64,000 nucleotides of DNA, taken from the NCBI GenBank assembly GCA_045580835.1, contig JAZNOM010000091.1, positions 1-64,000 on the forward strand, read 5' to 3'. The position numbers and the translations under genes were made by a program. Origin of the DNA: UMGS902 sp045580835. GTDB lineage: Bacteria > Bacillota > Clostridia > Oscillospirales > CAG-272. Shown piece by piece: positions 7,606 through 16,687 of the stretch (its first letter is position 1; every line of letters starts with the position of its first letter). The notes under the pieces are model-generated. The model saw nothing but the letters and a program-made list of their open reading frames with translations. It was not told where the DNA came from and searched no databases.

Positions 7606-9192
7606 ATGAAAAAGAATCGTTCTCTCGTAAGTCAGTTTTTTGACATGCTCAAAAATGAATTTAAAGGCTATAACGGAAAATCCCTGCTCTCCGACATTAT
7701 CGCAGGCATTACCGTTGGTGCAGTAGCACTACCGCTTGCACTTGCCTTTGGTGCTGCAAGCGTAGGAAATGCCGACGCTTCTATCGGTATTGTAGCCGGT
7801 ATGATAACGGCTATTATCGCCGGAGTTGTAAGCGGTCTGCTCGGCGGCGGAAGTTTTCAGATTTCGGGACCTACGGGCGCAATGACCGTAATCCTCGGAG
7901 CCGTAGTTGCGGGTAAGCACGGACTTACCGGCATGTTTGCCGCAAGTTTGCTTGCAGGTATAATCCTACTCATCGCAGGCGTACTTCACTTCGGCAAAAT
8001 CATTAAATTCATACCAAAGCCGGTAGTTACAGGCTTTACGTCAGGTATTGCTGTTGTCATAGCCCTTGGTCAGCTTGGCAATTTCTTCGGTGTCAAGCTT
8101 GCAGGTGAAACCACAATTGACAAGGTTGTTTACTTTTTCACCGACTGCCTTGACAAAATTGCCCTCCCCGCAATGATATGCTCCGTTGCCGTAGTTTTGC
8201 TTATGGCAGTGTATCCTAAAAAGGCGGCAAAATACATACCCGCAAGCCTTGCCGCGATAATCGTTATCACTGTTATTACAGCACTCTTCAAAATCCCCGT
8301 AGAAAGCATCGGCGCGATACCGCGCACGTTTATCAACTCCGAACACCTTTCCTTCAGCGACATAAACCTTGAACTTATAGGAGACGTTGCAGGCTCTGCA
8401 ATTACAATTGCACTTTTAGGCATGGTTGAAAGTCTGCTTTGCGGCGCTTGTGCGGCAAATATGAAAAAGGAAAGCTTCAACTCAAATATTGAACTTGTCG
8501 CGCAAGGTGTAAGCAACATTTTCATTCCTTTCCTCGGCGGTGTTCCTTCTACTGCGGCAATAGCACGTACTAGCGTTGCGGTAAAAAGCGGCGGCAAAAC
8601 CCGTCTTGCCAGCCTCTTTCATTCAGTATTCCTCATCGCATGCATGTTCATTCTCTCCGGTGCAATCGGTCTTGTTCCGTATGCGGCTCTTGCCGGCGTG
8701 CTTGTAATGACGGCGGTGCGTATGAATGAATTTGACGCTATTAAACTCTATTTTAAAAACAAAATGTGGGGTCCTATCGCGCAGTTCCTCATCACAATGA
8801 TTGCAACTGTACTGCTTGACCTTACATACGCAATCGTTATCGGCGTTGTTCTTTCGTTTGCAATATACGGAGCAGACATGTTAAAGCTCGGTAAAAAGTG
8901 CGAAAAACTTACCGTATGCAAAGAACTTGCAGACGGCAATGCAACCGTTAATGTCAGCGGTGTTTGCTTTTTTGCAAACTCGGACAAGCTGCTTGGCATA
9001 GTATCGGAATTAAGAGAAGCAAAATCGGTTGAATTTGACCTCGGTGCTTTGGTATATGCAGACTTCACCGCTTGCGAGTCACTTGCGGAAGCTTGCGAAA
9101 GTTTAGAAGCCGACGGCATCGCGGTTACATTTAGAAATGTTCCTGAAAGCACTGTCAAAACCCTTAAACGCATTGGCGTAAATATAATATAG
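7606..9192 (+). CDS. SulP-family anion transporter with STAS domain
   Basis: An inner-membrane anion transporter (SLC26/SulP) of 528 residues. The first ~420 residues are hydrophobic with the family pattern (DIIAGITVGAVALPLALAFG, then SGPTGAMTVILG, GFTSGIAVVIALGQ). The C-terminal ~100 residues form a cytosolic STAS domain (VNVSGVCFFANSD..EFDLGALVYAD). Substrates of the family include sulfate, bicarbonate and dicarboxylates; no sulfate-assimilation gene lies nearby, so the substrate is open. It has its own promoter, and a clear terminator lies immediately after the stop. Confidence 0.9.
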   Translation: MKKNRSLVSQFFDMLKNEFKGYNGKSLLSDIIAGITVGAVALPLALAFGAASVGNADASIGIVAGMITAIIAGVVSGLLGGGSFQISGPTGAMTVILGAVVAGKHGLTGMFAASLLAGIILLIAGVLHFGKIIKFIPKPVVTGFTSGIAVVIALGQLGNFFGVKLAGETTIDKVVYFFTDCLDKIALPAMICSVAVVLLMAVYPKKAAKYIPASLAAIIVITVITALFKIPVESIGAIPRTFINSEHLSFSDINLELIGDVAGSAITIALLGMVESLLCGACAANMKKESFNSNIELVAQGVSNIFIPFLGGVPSTAAIARTSVAVKSGGKTRLASLFHSVFLIACMFILSGAIGLVPYAALAGVLVMTAVRMNEFDAIKLYFKNKMWGPIAQFLITMIATVLLDLTYAIVIGVVLSFAIYGADMLKLGKKCEKLTVCKELADGNATVNVSGVCFFANSDKLLGIVSELREAKSVEFDLGALVYADFTACESLAEACESLEADGIAVTFRNVPESTVKTLKRIGVNII

Positions 9193-9193
9193 T

Positions 9194-9219
9194 AAAACCG
9201 CGGCAAATGCCGCGGTTTT
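9194..9219 (+). terminator. Terminator of the SulP gene
   Basis: AAAACCGCGGCA and TGCCGCGGTTTT form a perfect 12-bp stem with an AA loop, beginning 2 bases after the stop codon. It can also serve the convergent gene ending at 9230. Confidence 0.85.
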
Positions 9220-9229
9220 ATTATATAAA

Positions 9230-10108
9230 TCAACCAAGGAGATATGCATCTATACCTCTTTTGATTATTTCTTCAAGTGTGTCGTTAAGATAGAAGTTTA
9301 GCTCGGTATCAAGCAGTTCATTTTCCACTCCGCGATATGCTTTTTTGCCAAGGCGCACATGAATCAGGTCAACGCTTATCTCCACAATACGGGCTTCATC
9401 GTTTTCGCCCACCTCGCATATCCCTGCCAATACAGTATATCTGTACCCTTCGTTTGGGCGCGACGTGCTAGTTATTTTACTTGTTGTATATAAATACTTT
9501 GTACGTATCTCAAGATTATATAGCGCAGCGCGTTCTGTATACGGTGCAATTATCTCGCGCACCTTTGCGCGAACCTCGCGCTCCATTGGTACGATTTCAT
9601 CGGTAAGGTGCGCCTTTATCTCACGGTTTTCTTTTTCATTGCGGCGGTGCCACCACTTTTTTATACCCTCGCCGAAATAGCCTGTCACTTCACCGTCCCA
9701 ATATCTTTCGATGTATCGCTTCGTGCGGCGCGTTTTACGTATAAATCCCTCCATGTAAAAACGCGGTTTCCCCTCGGGAACACCGTCAATTTGAAAAAAC
9801 GGAAATATTATGTCTAAACGGTGAAGATAGCCATGGTAAGTTTCTACTTCAACAGAACGGATATTTTTCCATAAATATCTGTTTTTCGGTGCAAACAGAT
9901 AATATATACTTACGCCTTCACTGTCAAAAATGTACCCGCACGGAGTTGTTATACAACTGAAAACGACAAGAGCTACCGCAATTACAAGCATAACAATAAC
10001 GCCGCCTATATCATTTTCATCAAAGAAAACATCAGCGCAAAATATGCTGAATGCTACGGCAAGTATATATGCTACAAACATTCGGTCTATGGCAAAATGT
10101 TTTTTCAT
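9230..10108 (-). CDS. Membrane-anchored protein with a PH-like domain, function unknown
   Basis: I do not recognise a named family. The 292-residue protein has two N-terminal membrane segments (about residues 10-30 and 36-55) and then a soluble part. The stretch GYIFDSEGVSIYYLF..NRYLWKNIRSVEV has the look of a bacterial PH-like domain, which often follows paired membrane helices. The rest is rich in Arg and Glu. The frame is open to a GTG four codons earlier, but that GTG lies in the GGGTGAT that best serves as ribosome site for the ATG at 10108. It is single-gene and convergent with sulP. Confidence 0.6.
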   Translation of the reverse strand: MKKHFAIDRMFVAYILAVAFSIFCADVFFDENDIGGVIVMLVIAVALVVFSCITTPCGYIFDSEGVSIYYLFAPKNRYLWKNIRSVEVETYHGYLHRLDIIFPFFQIDGVPEGKPRFYMEGFIRKTRRTKRYIERYWDGEVTGYFGEGIKKWWHRRNEKENREIKAHLTDEIVPMEREVRAKVREIIAPYTERAALYNLEIRTKYLYTTSKITSTSRPNEGYRYTVLAGICEVGENDEARIVEISVDLIHVRLGKKAYRGVENELLDTELNFYLNDTLEEIIKRGIDAYLLG

Positions 10109-10216
10109 GATATCACCCACTCGATATACTGTTGTATATATGATAGCAGATTATTCTTTCTTTGTCAATAACGATAAACGGTGGTAGGGGACGGCACCAG
10201 CGGTGGTGGGATACGC

Positions 10217-10245
10217 AAAAAGAGAGCCTTTCGGCTCTCTTTTTT
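10217..10245 (-). terminator. Terminator of the sigma/LRR operon
   Basis: AGAGAGCC and GGCTCTCT form an 8-bp stem with a four-base loop, followed on the minus strand by five T. It overlaps the stop codon of the LRR lipoprotein gene. Confidence 0.8.
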
Positions 10246-12751
10246 AACCTATATATTCAACATTTAAGCCCTGTGCCTTAGCATGTGACTCAACATAAGT
10301 GCCTGCAGCACATTTTACTGCGGCAAGCTTGTCACAACCCGAGAAAATATAGTTACCCACAGTGGGGTTGCCGTATACAGTAACCTCGGTAAGCTCATAG
10401 CAGGAACGGAATGCATAATCGCCGATGCTTGTAATTCCTTCATGCAATACAATTTTTTCAAGTGCGGTAGCCTGCATAAAGAAATAAGCAGGAATTTCAG
10501 TTACGCTTTCGGGCACTGTGTATGAAACAAGCAGTAATGGGAAGGCAACAAGTTTGGTCATATCCTTATTGTACACAACACCGTTTTCGTCAGTTGTAAA
10601 ATACTTGTTTTCCGCATCAACGGTGATAGTTTCAAGCTTGCTGCATTCATGGAATACAAGCTCGCCTATTTCCATTACGTTTTTAGGGAAATTAAACTCC
10701 GAATAACCGCTTGTAGCAAAGGCGTAAGTTTCGATAACCTTTACGCTTTCGGGAATTTCAACGCTTGTAAGTAAAGGCATGTTTGCAAAAGCATGCTCCT
10801 TAATAACCTCAACACCGTTTGAAATAACAAGACTTTCTACTGAGTGGCAGAATTTAAACGCGCTTGACGAAACAACCTTGACGCTGCTTGGGATAACAAT
10901 GCTCTTCAGAGCTTCGCAAGAATAAAACGCCATCTCACCGATATGCGTTACGCTCTCGGGAATGTTGATACTCTCTACATTGTAGCATGAGCTGAAAGCG
11001 CTCTTACCGATATACTCTACGCCCTCGGGAAGCGTAATGCTTTTAACAAATTTATGATGATAAAACGCCTCTTCGCCGATAGCGCGCACGGGATAGCCTT
11101 CAAGAGTGTCGGGAACAACGATGTCGCTATCAGAACCGTAATAGTCAAGAATCATTATCTTGCCATTTGCAACGCCTATTCTGAAGTCGCCGCTTGTAAG
11201 CTCGTTTTCAAACTTTACGTCGTCCCAAACGGTAACTTCGGGAACGATAACCTCGGGTTCGCTCGCGTCGGTATCCTCAGAGGTAGAAAGCCTTTCGATA
11301 TACTTCACCGCGATGCCGTGCGCATTTGCATATTCCTCTGCGGCGGTGCTTGCAGGACACTTGATATATTCAAGGTCATAGCAGCCGTCAAATGATTTTT
11401 CCTCAATGCTTATAACATTTTCGTGAATTTCGATACTCTTAAGTCGGAAATGGCCGCCAAAAACGCCTTTGGTGATTGCAACAACGGGATAGCCGTCGAT
11501 TTCAAGCGGAACAACCGCCTCTGTTTCGTCGGTAATGCCTACATAGTTATAGTCAACGAGAGTTGCCTTGCCGTCTTCGACTGTATACGAATACTTGCCG
11601 ACACGGAAACCGGGAGATTTTAATGAAGTTCCCTGCCCCTCAAAAATTTCCGGATACTTCATAAATCTCGAATACTCCCAGCCGCTTGGATAAACGTCCC
11701 CATTTTGCACGTCAATAATCGGACAATCGGTATTTGTGGAATACACATTGAACTCGTGACGGATTTCGCTTAAGATCTCATCTTCGTTTTCGGATACTGC
11801 TTGATCCGCATTATATTCATTCTTTGCAAACATCTTTACATTGCCGTTTTCGTCAAGTGAAAAGATGTTGTAGTAGAAAAGCGGCGAGCCCTGTCTGTAA
11901 TAAAAACCTGCACAAAGGATATATTCGTCAAGATTTTCGGTATAGAGATTGTAATAGCAAAGCCCGTTTGTGGTGCTGTCGGAATAGCCCTCATAGATAA
12001 GCTTTGGTGTACCCTTATCAAGAGTGTACACATCAAACTCGCACGCGTAGCCGTCCTGCTTTACCGCAAACATCTCAACATAACCGTCATGCGTTACATC
12101 GGCAAAGGAGTAAAATGTGCCGTCATTCTGGTCAAATTTTGACACAAAAACGCCCATTACCTCACCGTTGGTCATCTTTTGCGAGCCAACTGCGGCAAAA
12201 ACATCGCCGCCGACAATATCAAAATATGCTTCATTGACAGTCATGCCGAAATATGCATTTGAATCAATGTTAAACTGCGCAATACGCTGACCGTTTTTGT
12301 GAGTCAGCGAGAAAAGAGTCACCGGCAGGTCCGCGCTTGTAACGGCTATCGGCTCACCGTCGGCAGGAAGCCAGTTTTCGACTGTAAAATAGTACACGTC
12401 TGCACCGTCGGCAGTCTGCTTTTCCCACTTACCTGCATATGTAATCATTCCATAATACAAGTTGCAGTAAAAGGTAAATGTTCCGTCATCATAAACATTG
12501 ATTTCGGGAACATATGCGCTGTTGTTAACGCCAAGTCCGTAAATCTCATTTTGCAAAAGTCTAATCAAAAGCTCCTTTTCGGGCTTTGTTTCAACTACCG
12601 TAGTTGTTTCTTCTGCAGTTACCTCTGTTTCTTCCGTTGTAACTACCTCTTCGGTCGTTTCTTCATCATCCCAATTGACATCGCCGTTATCGCAAGCAAC
12701 AAATGCAAGACAAAGAAGTGCCGCAAGCAATATACTTAAAAATTTCTTCAT
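10244..12751 (-). CDS. LRR (BspA-type) surface lipoprotein
   Basis: An 835-residue secreted lipoprotein. It starts with a signal peptide and lipobox ending FVAC (Cys20), then an acidic Thr/Glu-rich linker (about 25-60), a folded ~330-residue part of unknown type, and from about residue 430 two blocks of ~23-residue LRR_5 units (for example VESINIPESVTHIGEMAF, LKSIVIPSSVKVVSSSAF). LRR_5 proteins of the BspA group bind host matrix, other cells or polymers. I start it at 12751, where AAGGAGA precedes the ATG and the signal peptide begins; the frame is open to 12856. It follows the sigma-LRR fusion gene by 10 bases and its ectodomain resembles that protein's. Confidence 0.85.
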   Translation of the reverse strand: MKKFLSILLAALLCLAFVACDNGDVNWDDEETTEEVVTTEETEVTAEETTTVVETKPEKELLIRLLQNEIYGLGVNNSAYVPEINVYDDGTFTFYCNLYYGMITYAGKWEKQTADGADVYYFTVENWLPADGEPIAVTSADLPVTLFSLTHKNGQRIAQFNIDSNAYFGMTVNEAYFDIVGGDVFAAVGSQKMTNGEVMGVFVSKFDQNDGTFYSFADVTHDGYVEMFAVKQDGYACEFDVYTLDKGTPKLIYEGYSDSTTNGLCYYNLYTENLDEYILCAGFYYRQGSPLFYYNIFSLDENGNVKMFAKNEYNADQAVSENEDEILSEIRHEFNVYSTNTDCPIIDVQNGDVYPSGWEYSRFMKYPEIFEGQGTSLKSPGFRVGKYSYTVEDGKATLVDYNYVGITDETEAVVPLEIDGYPVVAITKGVFGGHFRLKSIEIHENVISIEEKSFDGCYDLEYIKCPASTAAEEYANAHGIAVKYIERLSTSEDTDASEPEVIVPEVTVWDDVKFENELTSGDFRIGVANGKIMILDYYGSDSDIVVPDTLEGYPVRAIGEEAFYHHKFVKSITLPEGVEYIGKSAFSSCYNVESINIPESVTHIGEMAFYSCEALKSIVIPSSVKVVSSSAFKFCHSVESLVISNGVEVIKEHAFANMPLLTSVEIPESVKVIETYAFATSGYSEFNFPKNVMEIGELVFHECSKLETITVDAENKYFTTDENGVVYNKDMTKLVAFPLLLVSYTVPESVTEIPAYFFMQATALEKIVLHEGITSIGDYAFRSCYELTEVTVYGNPTVGNYIFSGCDKLAAVKCAAGTYVESHAKAQGLNVEYIG

Positions 12752-12761
12752 GCTTTTCTCC

Positions 12762-15386
12762 TTACTTGATAATTTCATATGCAACGTTATTCTCTTTAGC
12801 GTAACTCTCGGTATACGAGCCCTCACGGCACTTAATGCCCTCAAAGTTATAACCAACGGTAAATGCCTGCTCGCCGATTACCTTTACACTGTCAGGCAGT
12901 TCAACACTTTCAAGGTTGTCACACCATAAAAAAGCATTTTCACCGATTTCGGTGACACCGTTTGGAACAACGATATTTTTGATGCTGTCGCACTCTGCAA
13001 ATGCGCCGCCTCTTATCTTGGTTACGCCGGACGGAATTGTAAATTCGCTCGTATTGTAAGGCACATAGATAAGTTCAGAAGAATCCCTCGTATAAAGCGC
13101 GCCTTGGTCATCAAGTTTAAAGTTTCCGCCAAGCTCCAATTCAAGCTTGAGTTCATAGCAAGCCACAAACGGCGACATCTCACCGATGCTTTCTACGCTC
13201 TTGGGTATTGTAAATCTTTCAAGCGACTCGCAGTAGCAAAAAGCACTTGCACCGATATGTTTTACTCCGTTTGGAAGTACAATTTCTTTTAAGCTATCAC
13301 ATTTACCAAACGCGCCATCGCCGATGCGCTCAAGCTTTTTTGGAAGAGATATGTTTTCAAGCGAATAGCACTCATAAAACGCGCCGTCGCCGATGCTTGT
13401 AACGCCGTTTGGAATTTCAACATTTACAAGCAAGTCGCAATCGCTGAAAAGCTCGTTTGAAATTTCGGTAATTCCGCTCGGAAGTTTAACACTTTTAAGA
13501 CCGTAGCACTCGCTGAACGCGCCCTCGTCAATAAAGGTTACGCTTTCGGGGATTGAAATACTTTCAAGTGCATTGCAGCCGTTAAACGCGCCTGAGCCGA
13601 TACTTTCAAGAGAGTTTGGAAGAGTGATATCTGCTAAAGCTTCACAATCCCAGAACACAGACGACTCTATGGATTTAATGCCGTTTGGCATCTCAATACC
13701 TTCAAGCTTTTCACACCATGCAAATGCGCTGTGTTCGATTTCCTTCAAACTGTTTGGCAGGTCAATGCTCTTTAAATTTCCGCAATGCTTAAACGCCTGA
13801 ACACCAATTCTTTCAATGCCTTCGGGAACGATAACGCTTTCAAAGTCAGAGTACGCAAGTCCGACGTACTGCACGTTATTTTCATAGTCCCATACGCTGT
13901 CGATTGCAGTAACCTTGTAGCCGTCAATCTCACTCGGAATTACAACGTTTACACCGTAGCCGATATAATCGGCGATTGTCGCTTCATTGCCCTGCGTTGC
14001 GATTATATAGTCGCCGCTTGTGATAAAGGCGTCATATTCGGATGCTAAATCTACCTCTTCGCCGTCGTGGAAATAGCTGTTAAATGAATCAAGCGAAACG
14101 TTTACAATATCGTCACCCTGATACATAAAGGAAATCTGATAATCAACCTCTTCATTTGTGTAAAGCTCGAAATTATGCTCACCCTCGCTTGAATGCACAA
14201 GCTCAAAGCCGTTCTTTTCAAGAATATCGCGCGCCTCTTTGACAGAGCTGCTTATATTCAAACCCATGCAGTTTACAACCTCGCCGAGAATCTGAATGCT
14301 ATAAACCGTCTGGTCGCCGTTTTCATCGGTTATATACTGAAAAATTATATAATCGTACTTGTCGCCGTACCTAAACTTATAGCTGATGTACTCCTCGCCT
14401 GGCTCATAAGATTCTTTTTCATATCCATCGCCAAAGCAAGCGATAACCTCTTCGAGCGGCATATCAACAAATACGCCAAGGTCAACCTTTGCGTAAGCAG
14501 CTGCCGTGTCACTGTCAAGCGCTGCATACTCATTTGCAAAATCGTTTGAAGGCTTGTCACCCTTAACTGCATTTGAAATGCCAAAGCCTGCGCCAACAGC
14601 TACGGCAACCGCAACTGCGCCCGCAACAGCCTTTGCTGCTATCGGCATTGCCGCAATTTTTGCAAGAATTCCGCCGCTTGCTGCCGTTGTAGCAGCCGCG
14701 GTAGCAGCACCTGCTGCACTTGCGGTAACGCTTGTAAGAATAGCCGCCGACGCCGCACTTGAAAGCGAATAATCCTCTGCCACCTTTTGCAAAATGAGTC
14801 CGAGAACGGGGATAGCATGCAGCTTTGTTCCCTTCTTTTCCAAATCTTCCACCTGCTCTTTTATCTGCCGTCTGGCATAATTCAAACGACTTTTAACGGT
14901 GTTTTCGCTGACCTGCAAAAGCTCGGCAATGCGTGAAACAGGAAGCTCGTTGTAGTAATAAAGAATCACCGCAACACGCTGCGCATCGGGAAGAGAGTCT
15001 ACAATTGCCATGATAAGACGGCATGTTTCTTTGTTATCGGCATATGCATGCGGGATAAAATCCTCGTCAAGCTCGGGGAGATTTAAAAGCATTTCATCTG
15101 CTTCATCTGTGCCGAGCGCCGAAGGCTTGTGCGATGCAAGATAGTTTTTGCAAACATTTACGGTAATCTGACGAAGCCAGCCGATAAACGCCTCCGGCAC
15201 CTTAAGCGTGCCGAGTTTTTCAATTGCTTTGATGTACACATCCTGCACGATATCCTCGGCTGCGGTTTCGTTACCGGTAATTTTCAGTGCGTTGAAGTAT
15301 ACCATCTTCTGCGTCTGTTCAAAAAGGACTGCAAATGCCTTTGTATCTCCCTTTTGTGCTTTGATTACTACATCTTTAAGTTCCAT
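12762..15386 (-). CDS. ECF sigma factor fused to a membrane segment and LRR ectodomain
   Basis: A single uninterrupted frame of 874 residues. Residues ~10-80 are a sigma-70 region 2 (DTKAFAVLFEQTQKMVY..AAEDIVQDVYIKAI..WLRQITVNVC) and ~120-172 a region 4 helix-turn-helix (LPVSRIAELLQVSENTVKSRL). An Ala-rich stretch then leads into one membrane helix at ~250-270 (AKAVAGAVAVAVAVGAGFGI). Residues ~280-440 form an unrecognised domain, and from ~480 to the end run more than ten LRR_5 units (for example LKSIDLPNSLKEIEHSAF). N-in topology would place the LRRs outside the cell. GGAGG precedes the ATG at 15386. The downstream lipoprotein is 10 bases away. Ordinary ECF sigma factors are about 160-200 residues. 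A sequencing fusion is unlikely because no stop or restart is seen at the junction. Confidence 0.9.
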   Translation of the reverse strand: MELKDVVIKAQKGDTKAFAVLFEQTQKMVYFNALKITGNETAAEDIVQDVYIKAIEKLGTLKVPEAFIGWLRQITVNVCKNYLASHKPSALGTDEADEMLLNLPELDEDFIPHAYADNKETCRLIMAIVDSLPDAQRVAVILYYYNELPVSRIAELLQVSENTVKSRLNYARRQIKEQVEDLEKKGTKLHAIPVLGLILQKVAEDYSLSSAASAAILTSVTASAAGAATAAATTAASGGILAKIAAMPIAAKAVAGAVAVAVAVGAGFGISNAVKGDKPSNDFANEYAALDSDTAAAYAKVDLGVFVDMPLEEVIACFGDGYEKESYEPGEEYISYKFRYGDKYDYIIFQYITDENGDQTVYSIQILGEVVNCMGLNISSSVKEARDILEKNGFELVHSSEGEHNFELYTNEEVDYQISFMYQGDDIVNVSLDSFNSYFHDGEEVDLASEYDAFITSGDYIIATQGNEATIADYIGYGVNVVIPSEIDGYKVTAIDSVWDYENNVQYVGLAYSDFESVIVPEGIERIGVQAFKHCGNLKSIDLPNSLKEIEHSAFAWCEKLEGIEMPNGIKSIESSVFWDCEALADITLPNSLESIGSGAFNGCNALESISIPESVTFIDEGAFSECYGLKSVKLPSGITEISNELFSDCDLLVNVEIPNGVTSIGDGAFYECYSLENISLPKKLERIGDGAFGKCDSLKEIVLPNGVKHIGASAFCYCESLERFTIPKSVESIGEMSPFVACYELKLELELGGNFKLDDQGALYTRDSSELIYVPYNTSEFTIPSGVTKIRGGAFAECDSIKNIVVPNGVTEIGENAFLWCDNLESVELPDSVKVIGEQAFTVGYNFEGIKCREGSYTESYAKENNVAYEIIK

Positions 15387-15419
15387 TTTCAACCTCCAAA
15401 AGTCGTTTTCTATTAACAA

Positions 15420-15445
15420 AGACAAATAAAAAATGCTTTAGGTTT
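15420..15445 (-). promoter_or_regulatory. Possible ECF-type promoter upstream of the sigma-LRR gene
   Basis: On the minus strand AAACCT, 16 bases, GTCT, a layout reminiscent of ECF promoters (AAC-type -35 and GTC-type -10). No good sigma-A promoter was found for this operon, so autoregulation is possible. The match is short. Confidence 0.25.
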
Positions 15446-15469
15446 TATAATTTTAAAATTTTTCAAAAA

Positions 15470-15499
15470 ATTTATCTGCATGTAGCCATGCAGATAAAT
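15470..15499 (-). terminator. Terminator after the FAD oxidoreductase gene
   Basis: ATTTATCTGCATG pairs perfectly with its complement across a four-base loop (13-bp stem) and is followed on the minus strand by TTTTTT. It lies 4 bases after the stop codon at 15504. Confidence 0.85.
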
Positions 15500-15503
15500 C
15501 TGA

Positions 15504-16685
15504 TTATAATTTTTCGTCAAAATGTATGCGGAAATTGTTTTTGCGGAGTATCCCCTGCAAAGTCGGCACATCCACCTTGCGCGCCGCTATATTTTCATCA
15601 ATAGCGAGTACCGCCGCGCGTGCCGCGACCTCGCCCGTTTGGCATGCAACGGGGATTACTCTTGTTGCATCCCATGCGCCGCCGTGCGCAGAAATTACTC
15701 TGCCCGCGGCAAACATATTGGTATATTCGGGGGAATAGAGCGTGCCGTAAGGGATTTCAAACCAATATCCCTTTTTGCCAAAATAAGGACAAGTTCCGAC
15801 AGAATCCGCGTGGGGCTTGTAAAGGTCATCCATGGTCATCTCATACTCGCCCACGATATGGCGAATCATTCGGAACTGCGGCATCATCGGCAGTGCAACG
15901 ATTTCCTGCGCACACGGCTCATTTTGCTTGATTTCATCAAGCAAAAGCTGTTGACCTTTAATAATATAGTTGTTTACCTCGTCACCTGTAACACCGGCAT
16001 AATGCGGGAAGCCCTCAGGGTGTCCCTTGCCCGTCATACCGCTGCCGCTTACGTGCCAGCCGCGCACCTTAAGCATGTTGTACTCCTTGTTCGGTGCAAA
16101 GTCAACGATATGAGAATAGTAGGACATATAGTTTTCACCGTCGCGGCATTCTGCGCCTGCGCGGCTGAACATTATGCAGTTGCCGCTTGCATCAATCAGT
16201 GCGCGACAGGAGTAAAACTCGGTACCGCCTACCGTTTCAACTGCAACGCCCTTTACGGTTTTGCCGTCCATCTCGGGATATGTAACAAGCGCGTCATAGC
16301 GAATATCCGCGCCCGCTTCAAGCAGCATTTCCTGCAAAACGAGTGACATTACGGTTGGAGAAAAGTGAGTTACAAATCTATCCGCGGTGTCCTGCTCCCA
16401 CACTCCCTCTTTTTGCCAACATTCGGGCAAGCGATGCATGCAGTATCTGATAGTTCTGCGGAGTATTTCCTCGGAAATACCGGAAATAAGCTTTTTGCCC
16501 TCGGCATTGCAAAGCGGCTCCCACCAGTTGATAAGACCTATAGTCGCAAGACCGCCAAGCGCCGCCGCCTTTTCAAGCAGAAGTGTCTTTTTGCCTGCGC
16601 GTGCCGCCGCAACGGCTGCAGCCACACCTGCAACACCGCCGCCGACAACCACTATGTCATAATCCTTTTTTAAAACATAATTCAT
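15504..16685 (-). CDS. FAD-dependent oxidoreductase
   Basis: A 393-residue flavoprotein of the FAD_oxidored type (PF12831-like). The N-terminal dinucleotide-binding motif VVVGGGVAGVAAAVAAARAG (residues ~11-31) is followed by LLEKAAALGG and ATIGLINWWEP. Near the C-terminus NMFAAGRVISAHGGAWDATRVIP is the second FAD-contact region, as in this family. There is no signal peptide, so it should be cytosolic. Substrates of the family are diverse and I cannot assign one. Its start lies 2 bases after the stop of the secreted C39-like gene, so the two are surely co-transcribed. Confidence 0.82.
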   Translation of the reverse strand: MNYVLKKDYDIVVVGGGVAGVAAAVAAARAGKKTLLLEKAAALGGLATIGLINWWEPLCNAEGKKLISGISEEILRRTIRYCMHRLPECWQKEGVWEQDTADRFVTHFSPTVMSLVLQEMLLEAGADIRYDALVTYPEMDGKTVKGVAVETVGGTEFYSCRALIDASGNCIMFSRAGAECRDGENYMSYYSHIVDFAPNKEYNMLKVRGWHVSGSGMTGKGHPEGFPHYAGVTGDEVNNYIIKGQQLLLDEIKQNEPCAQEIVALPMMPQFRMIRHIVGEYEMTMDDLYKPHADSVGTCPYFGKKGYWFEIPYGTLYSPEYTNMFAAGRVISAHGGAWDATRVIPVACQTGEVAARAAVLAIDENIAARKVDVPTLQGILRKNNFRIHFDEKL

Positions 16686-16687
16686 AA

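Noticed and set aside
12762..15386. Possibility that the sigma and LRR parts are two genes joined by an error
   Set aside because: No stop, ribosome site or frame change is visible at the junction, and the intervening membrane helix and linker make a coherent single protein. It remains listed under what would refute the finding.
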